Shown piece by piece: positions 9,105 to 18,381 of a stretch of 64,000 nt of DNA. The position numbers and the translations under genes are program-made. Below the pieces are notes generated by a model. That model searched no databases and was not told the DNA's origin. It saw only the letters and a list, made by a program, of their open reading frames with translations. Location: assembly GCF_001444505.1 (NCBI RefSeq), contig NZ_LNDJ01000052.1, positions 1 through 64,000 on the forward strand. The letters run 5' to 3'. Source of the DNA: Psychrobacter piscatorii (GTDB lineage: Bacteria; Pseudomonadota; Gammaproteobacteria; Pseudomonadales; Moraxellaceae). Numbering within the stretch: the first letter of the stretch is position 1; every line of letters begins with the position of its first letter.

Positions 9105-9719
9105 ATGATTGATGCGAATGACATTCCAAGTAGTCAGCTAATTTTATATGCTGATGATGGCTACGACAGTCATGTGGTACGCCTATTACTTGAAGAAAAA
9201 AAGCTTGCTTACTATTTGTCTCGTCTACATTCTGAGCGCCCTGAAGATTTGACTGAGCTAAACCCTTATCATACCTTACCTGTATTGCAGCAGCGTGAGA
9301 TTGCGCTTTATGAGATTAATGTTATTTTTGAATATCTTGAAGAGCGTTATCATACCAATAAACTGCTTCCTGAGACACCGCAAGAACGTGCACAGTTTCG
9401 CCAATTGGCTTGGCGCATTCAACGTGATTGGCTCGTACTCGGTAAGCGCCTCCTCACGCATCCAGATAGTTTTAATAAAGCACAAGCTGCTGTTGCCAAA
9501 AAACAACTCAGTGATTCGTTGATTACTCTATCACCCCTGTTTGCTCACAAGCCTTATTTTATGGCTGATGAGTTTGGTTGGTGTGACGTACTATTAGCAC
9601 CACTATTATGGCGATTGGATGAGATGGGTATTGAGCTGCCACGTGCTATTAGCCGTCCACTGTTTGAATATCAAACGAGAGTGTTTGAGCGCAGTAGCTT
9701 CCAAAAAAGCGTACGTTGA
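9105..9719 (+). CDS. sspA: Stringent starvation protein A
   Basis: A 204-residue protein with a glutathione S-transferase fold: thioredoxin-like N-terminal part (residues 10-85, with the LPVL cis-proline segment near 58) and a helical C-terminal part. SspA binds RNA polymerase and alters transcription in stationary phase and acid stress in E. coli. Its place after petABC and before sspB is the conserved order seen in gammaproteobacteria such as Pseudomonas. It has no membrane or signal segment. No strong ribosome site is visible, but the start fits the family. Confidence 0.93.
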   Translation: MIDANDIPSSQLILYADDGYDSHVVRLLLEEKKLAYYLSRLHSERPEDLTELNPYHTLPVLQQREIALYEINVIFEYLEERYHTNKLLPETPQERAQFRQLAWRIQRDWLVLGKRLLTHPDSFNKAQAAVAKKQLSDSLITLSPLFAHKPYFMADEFGWCDVLLAPLLWRLDEMGIELPRAISRPLFEYQTRVFERSSFQKSVR

Positions 9720-9851
9720 TTAGACAAGTGTAAGAAGCTGCCTTAGAATAAGTACCAATATAATAGAAATTGACTTGCACTTATTGTGCGATAATTTGCT
9801 AAATAAAATATCTTTTCATTATTGAACATCATTAGTATAGGAAATCATTAG

Positions 9852-10289
9852 ATGAGCGAAACCACCTCTATTACACCTACCCGTCCTTATATGGTACGTG
9901 CACTATATCAATGGATAGAAGACAACGCCTTGACGCCATACTTGATGGTCGATGCTACTGCTGATAACGTACAGATACCAACAGAGCATGTGCAAGACGG
10001 CCGTATCGTACTAAATATCGCCAGCCGTGCTACGGGTAATATGAGTATGGAAAATGACTACATACATTTTAGTGCGCGTTTTGGGGGCGTCTCACAGGAG
10101 ATTTGGGTACCGCTCACGGCAGTAATGGGCATTTATGCTAAAGAAAATTCGCAAGGGATGTTCTTTGATCCAAAAGAATATGATAACTATGTACCAGAAG
10201 ACGACGACGCATCGATTGCTAGCAAAAAATCTGCTACCGCACCTAAACCGAAACGTGATAACAAAGCAGGGTTGAAAGTGCTGAAGTAA
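9852..10289 (+). CDS. sspB: ClpXP adaptor SspB
   Basis: A 145-residue protein. The N-terminal domain (about 10-110) is the SspB fold that binds the C-terminal ssrA tag; the acidic linker (EDDDA, about 117) and the basic C-terminal end (GLKVLK) form the flexible tail that docks on ClpX. SspB delivers tmRNA-tagged polypeptides to ClpXP for degradation. The matching tmRNA gene is in this window at 37145-37503. A TAGGAAAT ribosome site precedes the ATG. It is probably transcribed with or just after sspA. Confidence 0.95.
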   Translation: MSETTSITPTRPYMVRALYQWIEDNALTPYLMVDATADNVQIPTEHVQDGRIVLNIASRATGNMSMENDYIHFSARFGGVSQEIWVPLTAVMGIYAKENSQGMFFDPKEYDNYVPEDDDASIASKKSATAPKPKRDNKAGLKVLK

Positions 10290-10322
10290 TCAGCCATTCA
10301 AACTGATTATTTTTCACATAAT

Positions 10323-10357
10323 AAAAAGCCAGTCATATTTGATATAACTGGCTTTTT
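10323..10357 (+). terminator. Bidirectional terminator between sspB and dcd
   Basis: The hairpin AAAAAGCCAGT/ACTGGCTTTTTT lies between convergent genes and has A and T runs on both sides, so it can end both sspB and dcd transcripts. Confidence 0.88.
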
Positions 10358-10393
10358 TATTGGCTGCTCAAAGACTTGAGACTTTATCTTTAA

Positions 10394-10969
10394 CTAGGTT
10401 CTCGGCAAGGTCACGCCGCGCTGACCTTGGTATTTACCGCCGCGATCTTTGTAGCTGGTCTCGCACACGTCATCGGCATCGCTTTGGAAAAACAGCATTT
10501 GTGCCACGCCTTCACCTGCATAAATACGAGCTGGTAGATTGGTAGTGTTACTAAATTCAAGTGTCACATGACCTTCCCATTCAGGCTCAAGCGGCGTTAC
10601 GTTGACGATAATACCGCAACGCGCGTAAGTCGACTTGCCTAGGCAAATAGTCAGTACGTCGCGTGGAATACGGAAATATTCCATCGTACGTGCTAAGGCA
10701 AACGAGTTTGGCGGAATGATACACTCATCACCGACGATATCGATAAAGCTTTTATCATCGAAGTTTTTAGGATCAACAACGACTGAATGGACGTTGGTAA
10801 AGACTTTGAATTCAGGCGCACAGCGTACATCGTAACCGTAGCTTGAGGTACCGTAGCTCACCAAACGCTCGCCTGCATCATTGAAGCGCACTTGACCTGG
10901 CTCGTATGGCTCGATCATGCCGTGCTCTTCGGCCATTTTACGAATCCAGCGGTCAGACTTAATAGACAT
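10394..10969 (-). CDS. dcd: dCTP deaminase
   Basis: A 191-residue enzyme that deaminates dCTP to dUTP in the pyrimidine deoxynucleotide pathway feeding dUTPase and thymidylate synthesis. Family marks are SYGYDVRC (about 42-49), GKSTYARCG (about 111-119), the catalytic glutamate in HVTLEFSN (about 137-144) and the GKYQGQ C-terminal flap. It is homotrimeric in the family. dcd normally clusters with apbC and metG; here two small genes lie between dcd and apbC. A ribosome site AAGGAATAAC precedes the ATG. Confidence 0.97.
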   Translation of the reverse strand: MSIKSDRWIRKMAEEHGMIEPYEPGQVRFNDAGERLVSYGTSSYGYDVRCAPEFKVFTNVHSVVVDPKNFDDKSFIDIVGDECIIPPNSFALARTMEYFRIPRDVLTICLGKSTYARCGIIVNVTPLEPEWEGHVTLEFSNTTNLPARIYAGEGVAQMLFFQSDADDVCETSYKDRGGKYQGQRGVTLPRT

Positions 10970-11081
10970 TGTTATTCCTTAGCAAATTTTTAATAGCGAT
11001 GATTATACGGAATTGATGGCTCAATTTATAGGTTTTACGCGAGATAAAAGTATCCACTCGCTATTCAGCTTGAGTCAGATA

Positions 11082-12227
11082 TTACCATTTTGCAAAGTGA
11101 TCTTCCGCTAGTCCCATTACCTTATCCAAGCGTAGCACTTGCCCAGCTAAGCGTATCTCTCCGCTGTACTCCCCTAGCCACTGCTCAAAGATGCTGGCGA
11201 CAACGCCGAAATTGTCTGTTTTTTTGTAGACTCTAATCGGCGTGAAAGTTAAATCGATATCGACACTGCTCCAGCCTAAGCTTCGATGATAAATGTGCCA
11301 AGTATTGGCAGAGGAGTCATTCGTATCTTTACGCTCAAATAATACAGGCGGCAGATAAAAAATCTCGCCATCGAGCCAACAAGCATTCTCACTTAGACCT
11401 GTATCATTGACACCCATAGAGAGATTCAATAAAAAATGCCGACCATCTGCTAGGTAGCTGTTGATACAAGTCCAAAACCAATTGGTCTCATGACGCATAT
11501 AACCCAGTGTCCAATCTAGATTGGCTCTTGTTGTCTTGCTCAATTCAAGTTTTTGCTGCTGACTATCAGCGGTTATCTGTGCACCCGCTTTGATAATTAT
11601 CTCGCCGCTAGCAGCGCTCAACGGCTCTTTTTGGGTAAACGTCCAACCGCGTCTGCCTGTTGGCGTACATATCGCAAGCGGCTGCTGCTGACGCTCTAAT
11701 TTTGCATGGACTGCTAGATATTGGCTATCAAGCTCTATACTCACCTGCTCTGGGGTAAAACCTAGCGTTAGGCTAAGCTTGCTATGGGTAAAAGACATCT
11801 GCCCTTGATAGTGATCGCCTTTAAATTCACTACGGCGCGTAACTGGCTGCAAGGCTTCCCCAATCTCTAATTGTGCAGTCTCTTCATTGTAAACATAAAC
11901 AAAAGCACTAGTGGCAATCTTAATCGTTGCCAGTGCGAGACATACTCTAAAAGGCGGCTCGATGATTTGGACAAAACAGAATTGATTGGCCTTGAAGTCT
12001 TTACGCCAGTTTGATAATGGTTTTTGCGAGATTAGCGGACTGTAATAATCGAGATAATTGATTTGTTTAACTTGCGAGAACACCCCAAATTGCGGCTGAC
12101 CATTTTGGATGAGCTGTTCGATAGCTTGTGGCTTTATATCCGTAGAAATGATATTTGCGTAAGCTACATTATCTACCTTGTCGCTTTTAATAGGTCCATG
12201 CATTGCTATGACATCCTTGTCTTGCAT
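11082..12227 (-). CDS. DUF2804 family protein
   Basis: A 381-residue protein that I place in the DUF2804 family by its C-terminal blocks: LNLSMGVNDTG-SENACWLDG (about 277-297) and the F-P...FG-V-F-WLGEYSGE segment near the end. The N-terminal part holds the YLDYYSPL and short aromatic beta-strand-like blocks. DUF2804 has no established function; a lipocalin/carotenoid-isomerase-like beta fold has been suggested for related proteins, which I cannot confirm. No signal peptide or membrane helix is seen. It starts 3 bases after the stop of the 141-residue gene, so the two are almost certainly co-translated. Confidence 0.75.
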   Translation of the reverse strand: MQDKDVIAMHGPIKSDKVDNVAYANIISTDIKPQAIEQLIQNGQPQFGVFSQVKQINYLDYYSPLISQKPLSNWRKDFKANQFCFVQIIEPPFRVCLALATIKIATSAFVYVYNEETAQLEIGEALQPVTRRSEFKGDHYQGQMSFTHSKLSLTLGFTPEQVSIELDSQYLAVHAKLERQQQPLAICTPTGRRGWTFTQKEPLSAASGEIIIKAGAQITADSQQQKLELSKTTRANLDWTLGYMRHETNWFWTCINSYLADGRHFLLNLSMGVNDTGLSENACWLDGEIFYLPPVLFERKDTNDSSANTWHIYHRSLGWSSVDIDLTFTPIRVYKKTDNFGVVASIFEQWLGEYSGEIRLAGQVLRLDKVMGLAEDHFAKW

Positions 12228-12230
12228 TTA

Positions 12231-12656
12231 TTACTGACTAATCACTTGTCCTTGATAGCTTACTTCGGTACTTATCACTGTTCTTTTTGCTTGCCTTGAT
12301 GCGGCCCAAATAGCTTCTGTAATGGCTTTGACCTCTATTGCAGTGAGTCCATCGGCCAGCTCCTGCGTCACATTTGCTACGGCAAAACCATTTGTCCCAA
12401 AAGGATGCTTGGGAAACTTTAACAATAAAGCCGCCATCGCCTCTACTGCTGACAAAAAATCGGCAATCACCATTCGCCTATTACTAAAGGTTGCATTGAC
12501 TTGATAGCGCTTGCTACTACCATCTTTATAGTAGCAAACGCCAATCAGCTGGTTATTTGATAGCTCAATTTCATACACGGGCGGACGCAGCATTTTTAAT
12601 AACGTGTACTGCTTGGGCGCAGCCTCTAAATGACTTTGATAAATAGATACACTCAC
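12231..12656 (-). CDS. Conserved hypothetical protein, partner of the DUF2804 gene
   Basis: A 141-residue protein I do not recognise. It appears soluble: a beta-rich N-terminal half (YEIELSNNQLIGVCYY, then a basic SSKRYQV strand) and a helical C-terminal half rich in Ala (about 65-125). No signal peptide, no Cys motif, no membrane segment. Only 3 bases separate it from the downstream DUF2804 gene, which implies shared expression and perhaps a shared role. A CTTTGTG-type spacer with no strong ribosome site precedes the ATG. Confidence 0.7.
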   Translation of the reverse strand: MSVSIYQSHLEAAPKQYTLLKMLRPPVYEIELSNNQLIGVCYYKDGSSKRYQVNATFSNRRMVIADFLSAVEAMAALLLKFPKHPFGTNGFAVANVTQELADGLTAIEVKAITEAIWAASRQAKRTVISTEVSYQGQVISQ

Positions 12657-12749
12657 AAAGTTTCCTTGCTTCTTTGTTAGAATAAAAGTGCTTTTAACTT
12701 TATATTTGCTTAGGCTAATTTGTTATTGATAAACAATCATCATAAACGA

Positions 12750-13982
12750 TTAAAATATACGTTTATCATCAACAGGCTTAGCAAATTTATCAATATTAGT
12801 CTCGATGTTTTTGGCTATATTGATATAGTAATTCGCAAACTCATCATCAGCCAATACACTTGGCTCCCCTTTATCGACTTGGGCGCGGATACCACTGGCA
12901 AGTGGTAGTTGCCCTAATAGCGGCACCTGATACTGCTCAGCGATAATCTCACCACCGCCAGTACCAAAAATCGCTTCGGTATGGTTGCAGTTACTACAAG
13001 TGTGCAGCGCCATGTTTTCAACAACACCAAGCACAGGAATACTGGTTTTGTTAAACATCTCAATACCTTTCTGCGCATCAAGTAGTGCAACGTGCTGCGG
13101 CGTCGTGACGATGACAGCGCCTGTCACTGGGATACGCTGTGCTAAGGTCAGCTGTATATCGCCCGTACCTGGCGGCATGTCAATCACCAAGTAATCTAGC
13201 TGTGGCCAGTTGGTTTGATTATAAAGCTGCATCAGCGCACCTGTCGCCTTTGGCCCACGCCACGCAACTGGTGTGTTCTCCCCATCGAGCAAACTACCAA
13301 TGGAGAGCATCGCTATTCCATGCGCATCAACCGGAACGAACTGCTCGTTTTCTAATTGCGGCTTCACATCGGCAACACCTAGCATTGTCGGCATACTAGG
13401 CCCATATATATCCGCATCAAGCACGCCCACGCGGTTACCCAGCTTTTGTAATGCCAGTGCGATGTTCACAGTCGTCGTTGATTTGCCAACGCCGCCCTTA
13501 CCTGATGCCACAACAATAATATGGTGGATACGAGGATGCGCAGCTAATGAAGCTTGCGTAGGTGCTGCTTTGGTAATTGGCGGCTCAGCGTTAGCGTTAT
13601 TGGCATTACTCACGTTGTTATTAACGCCAGATGAAGGCTGGGACTCCATCGCATTGGTTGTCTTTGGCATCTGCTTTGGTAAGCTTGAACCTGACCCTTT
13701 TTCTGGAGCAGGCAGGCGCACATTCATATGAATCGTGGTAATGCCATGCGGATGCAGCAACTGGCCAAGCTCTTGTTGGACAGCTTCAGGGTTGCTGCCT
13801 TGTGGCAGGCGCAAGTCTAGCGTCAGCGCCTCGCCGTCACGCTCAAGTCCTGTGACCATCGTCGCAATACTGACTGTTCCTATCTCATACCCAAGCAATA
13901 CTTTATCAACGGCACTATCACGTTCTGCCTGCTGCTGCGGTGTTTCGGTTTTGGTGGTTTTTTTCTTCATAAAGTTGAACAT
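12750..13982 (-). CDS. apbC: Mrp/ApbC family iron-sulfur carrier ATPase
   Basis: A 410-residue P-loop protein of the Mrp/Nbp35 family that carries and delivers iron-sulfur clusters. The N-terminal 90 residues are a MIP18/DUF59-like domain. A Ser/Asn/Pro-rich linker follows, then the deviant Walker A GKGGVGKST (about 161-169), the DADIYGPSMP switch, DMPPGTGD, and the cluster-binding CSNC (about 335-338). The C-terminus is slightly extended beyond the usual end. It lies on the same strand as dcd, two genes away, and faces metG across the 3-hydroxybutyrate cluster. Confidence 0.95.
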   Translation of the reverse strand: MFNFMKKKTTKTETPQQQAERDSAVDKVLLGYEIGTVSIATMVTGLERDGEALTLDLRLPQGSNPEAVQQELGQLLHPHGITTIHMNVRLPAPEKGSGSSLPKQMPKTTNAMESQPSSGVNNNVSNANNANAEPPITKAAPTQASLAAHPRIHHIIVVASGKGGVGKSTTTVNIALALQKLGNRVGVLDADIYGPSMPTMLGVADVKPQLENEQFVPVDAHGIAMLSIGSLLDGENTPVAWRGPKATGALMQLYNQTNWPQLDYLVIDMPPGTGDIQLTLAQRIPVTGAVIVTTPQHVALLDAQKGIEMFNKTSIPVLGVVENMALHTCSNCNHTEAIFGTGGGEIIAEQYQVPLLGQLPLASGIRAQVDKGEPSVLADDEFANYYINIAKNIETNIDKFAKPVDDKRIF

Positions 13983-14124
13983 AGCTATTATTATTGCCTA
14001 TACAAGTGGATGAGTTTGGTACATAGCTTAATTCATCTCGTCTCCTATTGAGCAAACGATAAAACCAGTGACCATTTTAGCCAAACCTTCTATCGTGACA
14101 GTGTAGCTGAATTGGACGCATAAA

Positions 14125-14165
14125 AAAACCACAACGCCAGTAGGTCTGACATTGTGGTTTGTTCT
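14125..14165 (-). terminator. Rho-independent terminator of the 3-hydroxybutyrate cluster
   Basis: On the minus strand the stem AAACCACAA/TTGTGGTTT with a long loop is followed by seven T. It lies about 30 bases after the bdhA stop. Confidence 0.85.
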
Positions 14166-14191
14166 ATTATAATAGGCGCAATATCTGTCTA

Positions 14192-14968
14192 TTAATTCAT
14201 AAACCAGCCATGACTGGCAACGATAGATTGTCCTGTAAACACATTACTGGGAAACGCCGCTAAGAATAGTGCCAACTGAGCAATATCCTCTACCGTCGTA
14301 AACTCTTTATCGACAGTATTTACTAGCATAATGTCATTAACGACAGATTCTTCACTAATACCTTTCTCGCTTGCTTGCTGCGGGATTTGTTTTTCGACCA
14401 AAGGCGTTTTGACAAATCCTGGACAGATCACATGCGAGCGCACATTATGCTCAGCACATTCTTTGGCCAATACGCGGCACAGTCCTAGCAGGCCGTGCTT
14501 GGCAGTGACGCAAGGTGCTTTATAAAGTGACGCTTCATGCGAGTGTACTGAGCCCATGTAGATGACCGTGCCGCCTTTATCGTCTTGATACATGTGCTGT
14601 ACCGCAGCTTTGATCGTCAAAAATGCCCCATCTAAGTGAATAGCGAGCATTTTTTTCCAGACATCAAACGTCATTTTATGGATAGGATCGATAATCTGGA
14701 TACCAGCATTAGACACCAAAATATCAATAGCGCCAAAGGTATCAACCAATTTCTGTACACCTTCGTTTACCGCATCTTCAGAGGTGACATCCATCGCAAT
14801 CGCAAGAGCACGCCCGCCACCTGCTTCAATGGCATCAACCGTTTGCTGTGCTGCTTCAAGATTGATATCGGCAATACCAACCATAGCGCCTGCTTTTGCA
14901 TAAGTCTCAGCGATATCACGACCGATACCACTTGCAGAGCCAGTGATTAATGCCACTTTACCTGTCAA
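14192..14968 (-). CDS. bdhA: 3-hydroxybutyrate dehydrogenase, start region damaged
   Basis: A 258-residue short-chain dehydrogenase that should oxidise D-3-hydroxybutyrate to acetoacetate with NAD. Marks are GSASGIG (about 10-16), NAG (about 88-90), and the catalytic Ser/Tyr/Lys region: GSVHSHEAS, then YKAP...AKH in the position where most family members have YxxxK. The open frame starts at a TTG (14968). The natural start appears to be the ATG at 14992, with a good AAGGAA site, but codon 4 of that frame is TAA (14983-14981); the in-frame codons after it read LQQD and run into the protein. Expression may thus be reduced or rely on re-initiation at TTG. It is last in the atoE-scoA-scoB-bdhA cluster. 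Confidence 0.85.
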   Translation of the reverse strand: MTGKVALITGSASGIGRDIAETYAKAGAMVGIADINLEAAQQTVDAIEAGGGRALAIAMDVTSEDAVNEGVQKLVDTFGAIDILVSNAGIQIIDPIHKMTFDVWKKMLAIHLDGAFLTIKAAVQHMYQDDKGGTVIYMGSVHSHEASLYKAPCVTAKHGLLGLCRVLAKECAEHNVRSHVICPGFVKTPLVEKQIPQQASEKGISEESVVNDIMLVNTVDKEFTTVEDIAQLALFLAAFPSNVFTGQSIVASHGWFMN

Positions 14969-15034
14969 ATCCTGCTGTAATTAGGTGGCCATATAGGTTC
15001 CTTATTATGATCTATAAATATTAGGAGATAAATC

Positions 15035-15664
15035 CTATTGAGCAATGCTAACTGGCGTTTTTTCTTGTAGCTCGTCAAAGCTAACACCATCTGCTAATTC
15101 AACCAATTTTAGGCCACTGTCAGTAACGTCTAATACGGCAAGCTCAGTGATGATACGATCAACCACGCCCTTACCCGTCAATGGTAGCTCACAGTTGGCT
15201 AAGATTTTTGGATCGCCATGCTTATTGACCTGTTCCATCAATACAATCACACGCTGTACGCCTGCGACCAAATCCATCGCACCGCCCATGCCTTTGACCA
15301 TTTTTTTGGGAATCATCCAGTTAGCAAGGTCACCTTGTTCTGAGACTTCCATGGCGCCTAATATCGCCAAGTTGACATGACCACCGCGAATCATCGAAAA
15401 GGACTCTGAACTACTAAAATAACTGGCCCCTGCTTCTGCGGTCACGGTTTGCTTGCCCGCATTAATCAAGTCTGCATCAACGGCGTCTTCGGTTGGAAAC
15501 TCACCAATACCGAGTAGCCCATTTTCTGATTGTAGCCATACGTCTACGCCTTCAGGAATATAGTTAGCGACTAGCGTTGGTAGACCAATGCCTAAGTTGA
15601 CATAATAGCCGTCTTGTAGCTCTTTTGCCGCGCGCTGCGCCATTTGTTCTCTTGTCCATGCCAT
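15035..15664 (-). CDS. scoB: Succinyl-CoA:3-ketoacid CoA transferase subunit B
   Basis: A 209-residue beta subunit of a class I CoA transferase that activates acetoacetate to acetoacetyl-CoA with succinyl-CoA (or acetyl-CoA) as donor. The active-site glutamate is in QSENGLLG (about 45-51); the [14 protein letters not shown] block is also typical. Together with scoA it forms the heteromeric enzyme. ScoAB and AtoDA cannot be separated safely by eye; the bdhA neighbour favours a ketone-body role. A GGAAATC ribosome site precedes the ATG. Confidence 0.92.
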   Translation of the reverse strand: MAWTREQMAQRAAKELQDGYYVNLGIGLPTLVANYIPEGVDVWLQSENGLLGIGEFPTEDAVDADLINAGKQTVTAEAGASYFSSSESFSMIRGGHVNLAILGAMEVSEQGDLANWMIPKKMVKGMGGAMDLVAGVQRVIVLMEQVNKHGDPKILANCELPLTGKGVVDRIITELAVLDVTDSGLKLVELADGVSFDELQEKTPVSIAQ

Positions 15665-15713
15665 GCTGATTTCCTTATTTTTTACGATATTCTATTGCTA
15701 TTCATCTAAATCG

Positions 15714-15741
15714 TTAGCTATCTAAACAATTAGCTATCTAA
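15714..15741. repeat. Short tandem direct repeat between scoA and scoB
   Basis: TTAGCTATCTAA occurs at 15714-15725 and again at 15730-15741 (period 16), with a degenerate TCTAAA on both sides. Purpose unknown; it may be a slippage product. Confidence 0.8.
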
Positions 15742-15789
15742 GTTATTATCAATCTAAAAACTGACGATAAGTCTCAATCATGATTTTAT

Positions 15790-16503
15790 CTAAGCGCTTT
15801 CTACCGCTTTAGTCGTGGTTTTTTCGATACGTTTTTCAGGGCTAGCATTCAATACAATACGTTGCACAAAAATACCTGGTAGATGCACTTCATCTGGATC
15901 AAACGTGCCTGTCTCGACGATTTCTTCGACTTCGACGATGGTGATTTTTCCCGCCATCGCGCAGTCTGGGTTGAAGTTGCGAGCGGTCTTATTAAATATC
16001 AAGTTACCGGCTTTATCAGCCTTTTGTGCTTTGATGAGTGCCACATCCGCACGCAGTGAATGCTCTAATACATAAGTACGACCATCAAAATCACGCGTTT
16101 CTTTACCTTCGGCAACTAATGTGCCCACACCAGTCGCTGTATAGAATGCAGGAATACCCGCACCACCTGAGCGTAGCTTTTCGGCCAATGTACCTTGCGG
16201 GGTTAGCTCAACTTCTAACTCGCCTGCCAAGTACTGGCGTTCGAACTCTTTGTTTTCACCAACGTATGATGAAATCATTTTCTTGATTTGGCGGGTCTGT
16301 AGTAGCAGACCAAGTCCAAAATCATCGACGCCAGCGTTGTTGCTGATACAGGTCAACTCTTTAACGCCACTATCACGTAGTGCTTCGATCAATGCTTCTG
16401 GAATGCCGCATAGACCAAAACCACCGATAGCGAGTGTTTGCCCATCTTTAACAATACCGCTTAGTGCCTCTTCAGCACTGTTATATACTTTTGATTGACT
16501 CAT
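15790..16503 (-). CDS. scoA: Succinyl-CoA:3-ketoacid CoA transferase subunit A
   Basis: A 237-residue alpha subunit of the class I CoA transferase. The CoA-binding glycine-rich block [10 protein letters not shown] (about 27-36) and the [25 protein letters not shown] region are typical (the latter spans about 79-100). It pairs with scoB, 125 bases downstream. A GGAGATAAGC ribosome site precedes the ATG. The enzyme is cytoplasmic and links acetoacetate to acetoacetyl-CoA and thiolase. Confidence 0.93.
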   Translation of the reverse strand: MSQSKVYNSAEEALSGIVKDGQTLAIGGFGLCGIPEALIEALRDSGVKELTCISNNAGVDDFGLGLLLQTRQIKKMISSYVGENKEFERQYLAGELEVELTPQGTLAEKLRSGGAGIPAFYTATGVGTLVAEGKETRDFDGRTYVLEHSLRADVALIKAQKADKAGNLIFNKTARNFNPDCAMAGKITIVEVEEIVETGTFDPDEVHLPGIFVQRIVLNASPEKRIEKTTTKAVESA

Positions 16504-16642
16504 GCTTATCTCCTATGATTATCATTTATATTTTTTAATCCGTGTAAAGCTCATTCTGAATTAGCTATATCAAGTATCCATTTGATGATTACTTTTCACG
16601 CATTTTATTTTACGACTCTTATTTCTTTTGAGCATTACAACG

Positions 16643-17989
16643 TTATACCACCAACCAAAACACGCCCATTATGACTGCGCCAGATACGGCAAGCACGATC
16701 AGGCAGTAACCCATAATTGCTCTCGCATCCAAACCTGCGATACCCAACAATGGCAAGGCCCAAAACGGCTGAATCATATTGGTCCACGCGTCCCCCCACG
16801 CAATCGCCATCGCAGTGGTGGCTGGACTGACACCCAGCTCAATGCCCGCAGGAATCATAACGGGGCCTTGCACAGCAAACTGTCCACCGCCCGATGGCAC
16901 AAAAACATTCACTAGGCCAGCACTTAGAAATGCAAATATCGGGAAACTGTCTGCGGAAGCGGAATTGACAAAAAACTCGGTGACTTGCGTACTGATGGAG
17001 ATGCCATCCGCATTTGCACCCGTCATAATTCCCATGATGCCGCCATAGAAAGGGAACAGCAGTACAATGCCTGTGATACCGCCGATGCCTGAGTGTACGG
17101 CGCGATAATAGCGCTCTAGCGTGCCATGCGATAACAAACCAATGAATAAGAATAGCCCAATGACAATGTTTAACCCTAGATTAAAGCCATTGTTGCCAAA
17201 CTCGCTGATATAGTACATCATTGCCAACGCCAGCAATATCACGGCGATGATACGGCTATCATCGAGCTTTTGCGCAGGTGTATTTCTTTGGGGCGCGACG
17301 TAGATCACTTCTTTGATTAATTTAGGATCAATCACGGTAGGATTTTTGGGATGCATAAAGCGGTTTAGTAGCGGCAAGATAACAATGAGTAAACCTACAA
17401 TCAGTAAGTTATAGCCTGCGAATACAGTCTGAGATAAAGGCACTGCTTCGGTCATCGTATTGCCAGATAGCGTCAGTAGCGTATCGCCACCCGAACTAAG
17501 CGTCAAAGGTATCGAGCCTGAGAAGCCGCCATGCCAAATCACAAAACCCGAATAAGCCGCAGCAACGAGTAAAGGATAATCAACATTAGCGACTTTCTTT
17601 GCTAGTGCTTTGGCAAAAATAGCCCCGATAATCAGACCAAAACCCCAATTTATCCACGAACTGACCAACCCAACTAGGGTCGATACGATAATGGCGGTCG
17701 TAGGAGAATGAACTCTGCTGGCAAGATTGTCCAATAACCGTTGAATGAATGGCGCACTGGCAAACGCGTAACCTGTGACCAAAATCAGCGCCATTTGCAT
17801 CGCAAAGCTATGTAACGACCACAGTCCATTGCCCCAGTGCCCTGCCATCGCAATCATATCTTGACCAGTAATAGCCAAGCCAACCGCGAACGCAATGAGG
17901 GTTAAAACAATTGAAAAGACAAACGGAGATGGTAGATAGCGATTGACCAGCTGTACGCTCACGTTAGTGATGGCACTAAACATATTCAC
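16643..17989 (-). CDS. atoE: Short-chain fatty acid transporter, AtoE family
   Basis: A 448-residue inner-membrane protein with about 12 hydrophobic helices. It matches AtoE (short-chain fatty acid/acetoacetate permease): the FVPSGGGQFAVQGP block (about 365-378) and WGDAWTNMIQPFWALPLL block near the C-terminus are characteristic, as is the N-terminal RYLPSPFVFSIVLT. It would import acetoacetate or butyrate for the CoA transferase encoded downstream. An AAGGAATG ribosome site precedes the ATG. First gene of the minus-strand cluster. Confidence 0.93.
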   Translation of the reverse strand: MNMFSAITNVSVQLVNRYLPSPFVFSIVLTLIAFAVGLAITGQDMIAMAGHWGNGLWSLHSFAMQMALILVTGYAFASAPFIQRLLDNLASRVHSPTTAIIVSTLVGLVSSWINWGFGLIIGAIFAKALAKKVANVDYPLLVAAAYSGFVIWHGGFSGSIPLTLSSGGDTLLTLSGNTMTEAVPLSQTVFAGYNLLIVGLLIVILPLLNRFMHPKNPTVIDPKLIKEVIYVAPQRNTPAQKLDDSRIIAVILLALAMMYYISEFGNNGFNLGLNIVIGLFLFIGLLSHGTLERYYRAVHSGIGGITGIVLLFPFYGGIMGIMTGANADGISISTQVTEFFVNSASADSFPIFAFLSAGLVNVFVPSGGGQFAVQGPVMIPAGIELGVSPATTAMAIAWGDAWTNMIQPFWALPLLGIAGLDARAIMGYCLIVLAVSGAVIMGVFWLVV

Positions 17990-18381
17990 ATTCCTTGTAA
18001 ATTTGCTGTTTGTGATGAGATTTATGACCAGTTTTTATGGTTAACGCTTATTGTCAATAAACTTCCTTTTAATAAGCGCGGCTCATATTAAACATTATAC
18101 TTAATATTTTTATTTATAATAATACATATTATATCGGTATATCACGTACAAAATACTTATGCTAACTTAACATATTATTTTCGTAGCGCCTAGTTGCTTA
18201 GTGATTAGAAAATAACCCCAAGAGGACGCAAGTCAACAAAGTATTTCTTATCTTTCAGTAATATCTCAACTGGATTTATGTTTAATAAAATACAATAAAT
18301 AAGGTTTTTTGATTAATTTTATTGACCTACATCGATAAGCGCGACATACACGCTGTCTTAATTTTGCCAAGGAGGGCTATC
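17990..18381. other. Divergent control region between atoE and the broken permease
   Basis: About 390 very AT-rich bases. A perfect palindrome TTATTGTCAATAA lies at 18048-18060, 60 bases upstream of atoE, and could be an operator. I see no sigma-54 site and no confident promoter pair. Confidence 0.5.

Noticed and set aside
13273..13731. 152-codon frame antisense to apbC
   Set aside because: It mirrors the reading frame of a certain gene and shows no domain of its own.
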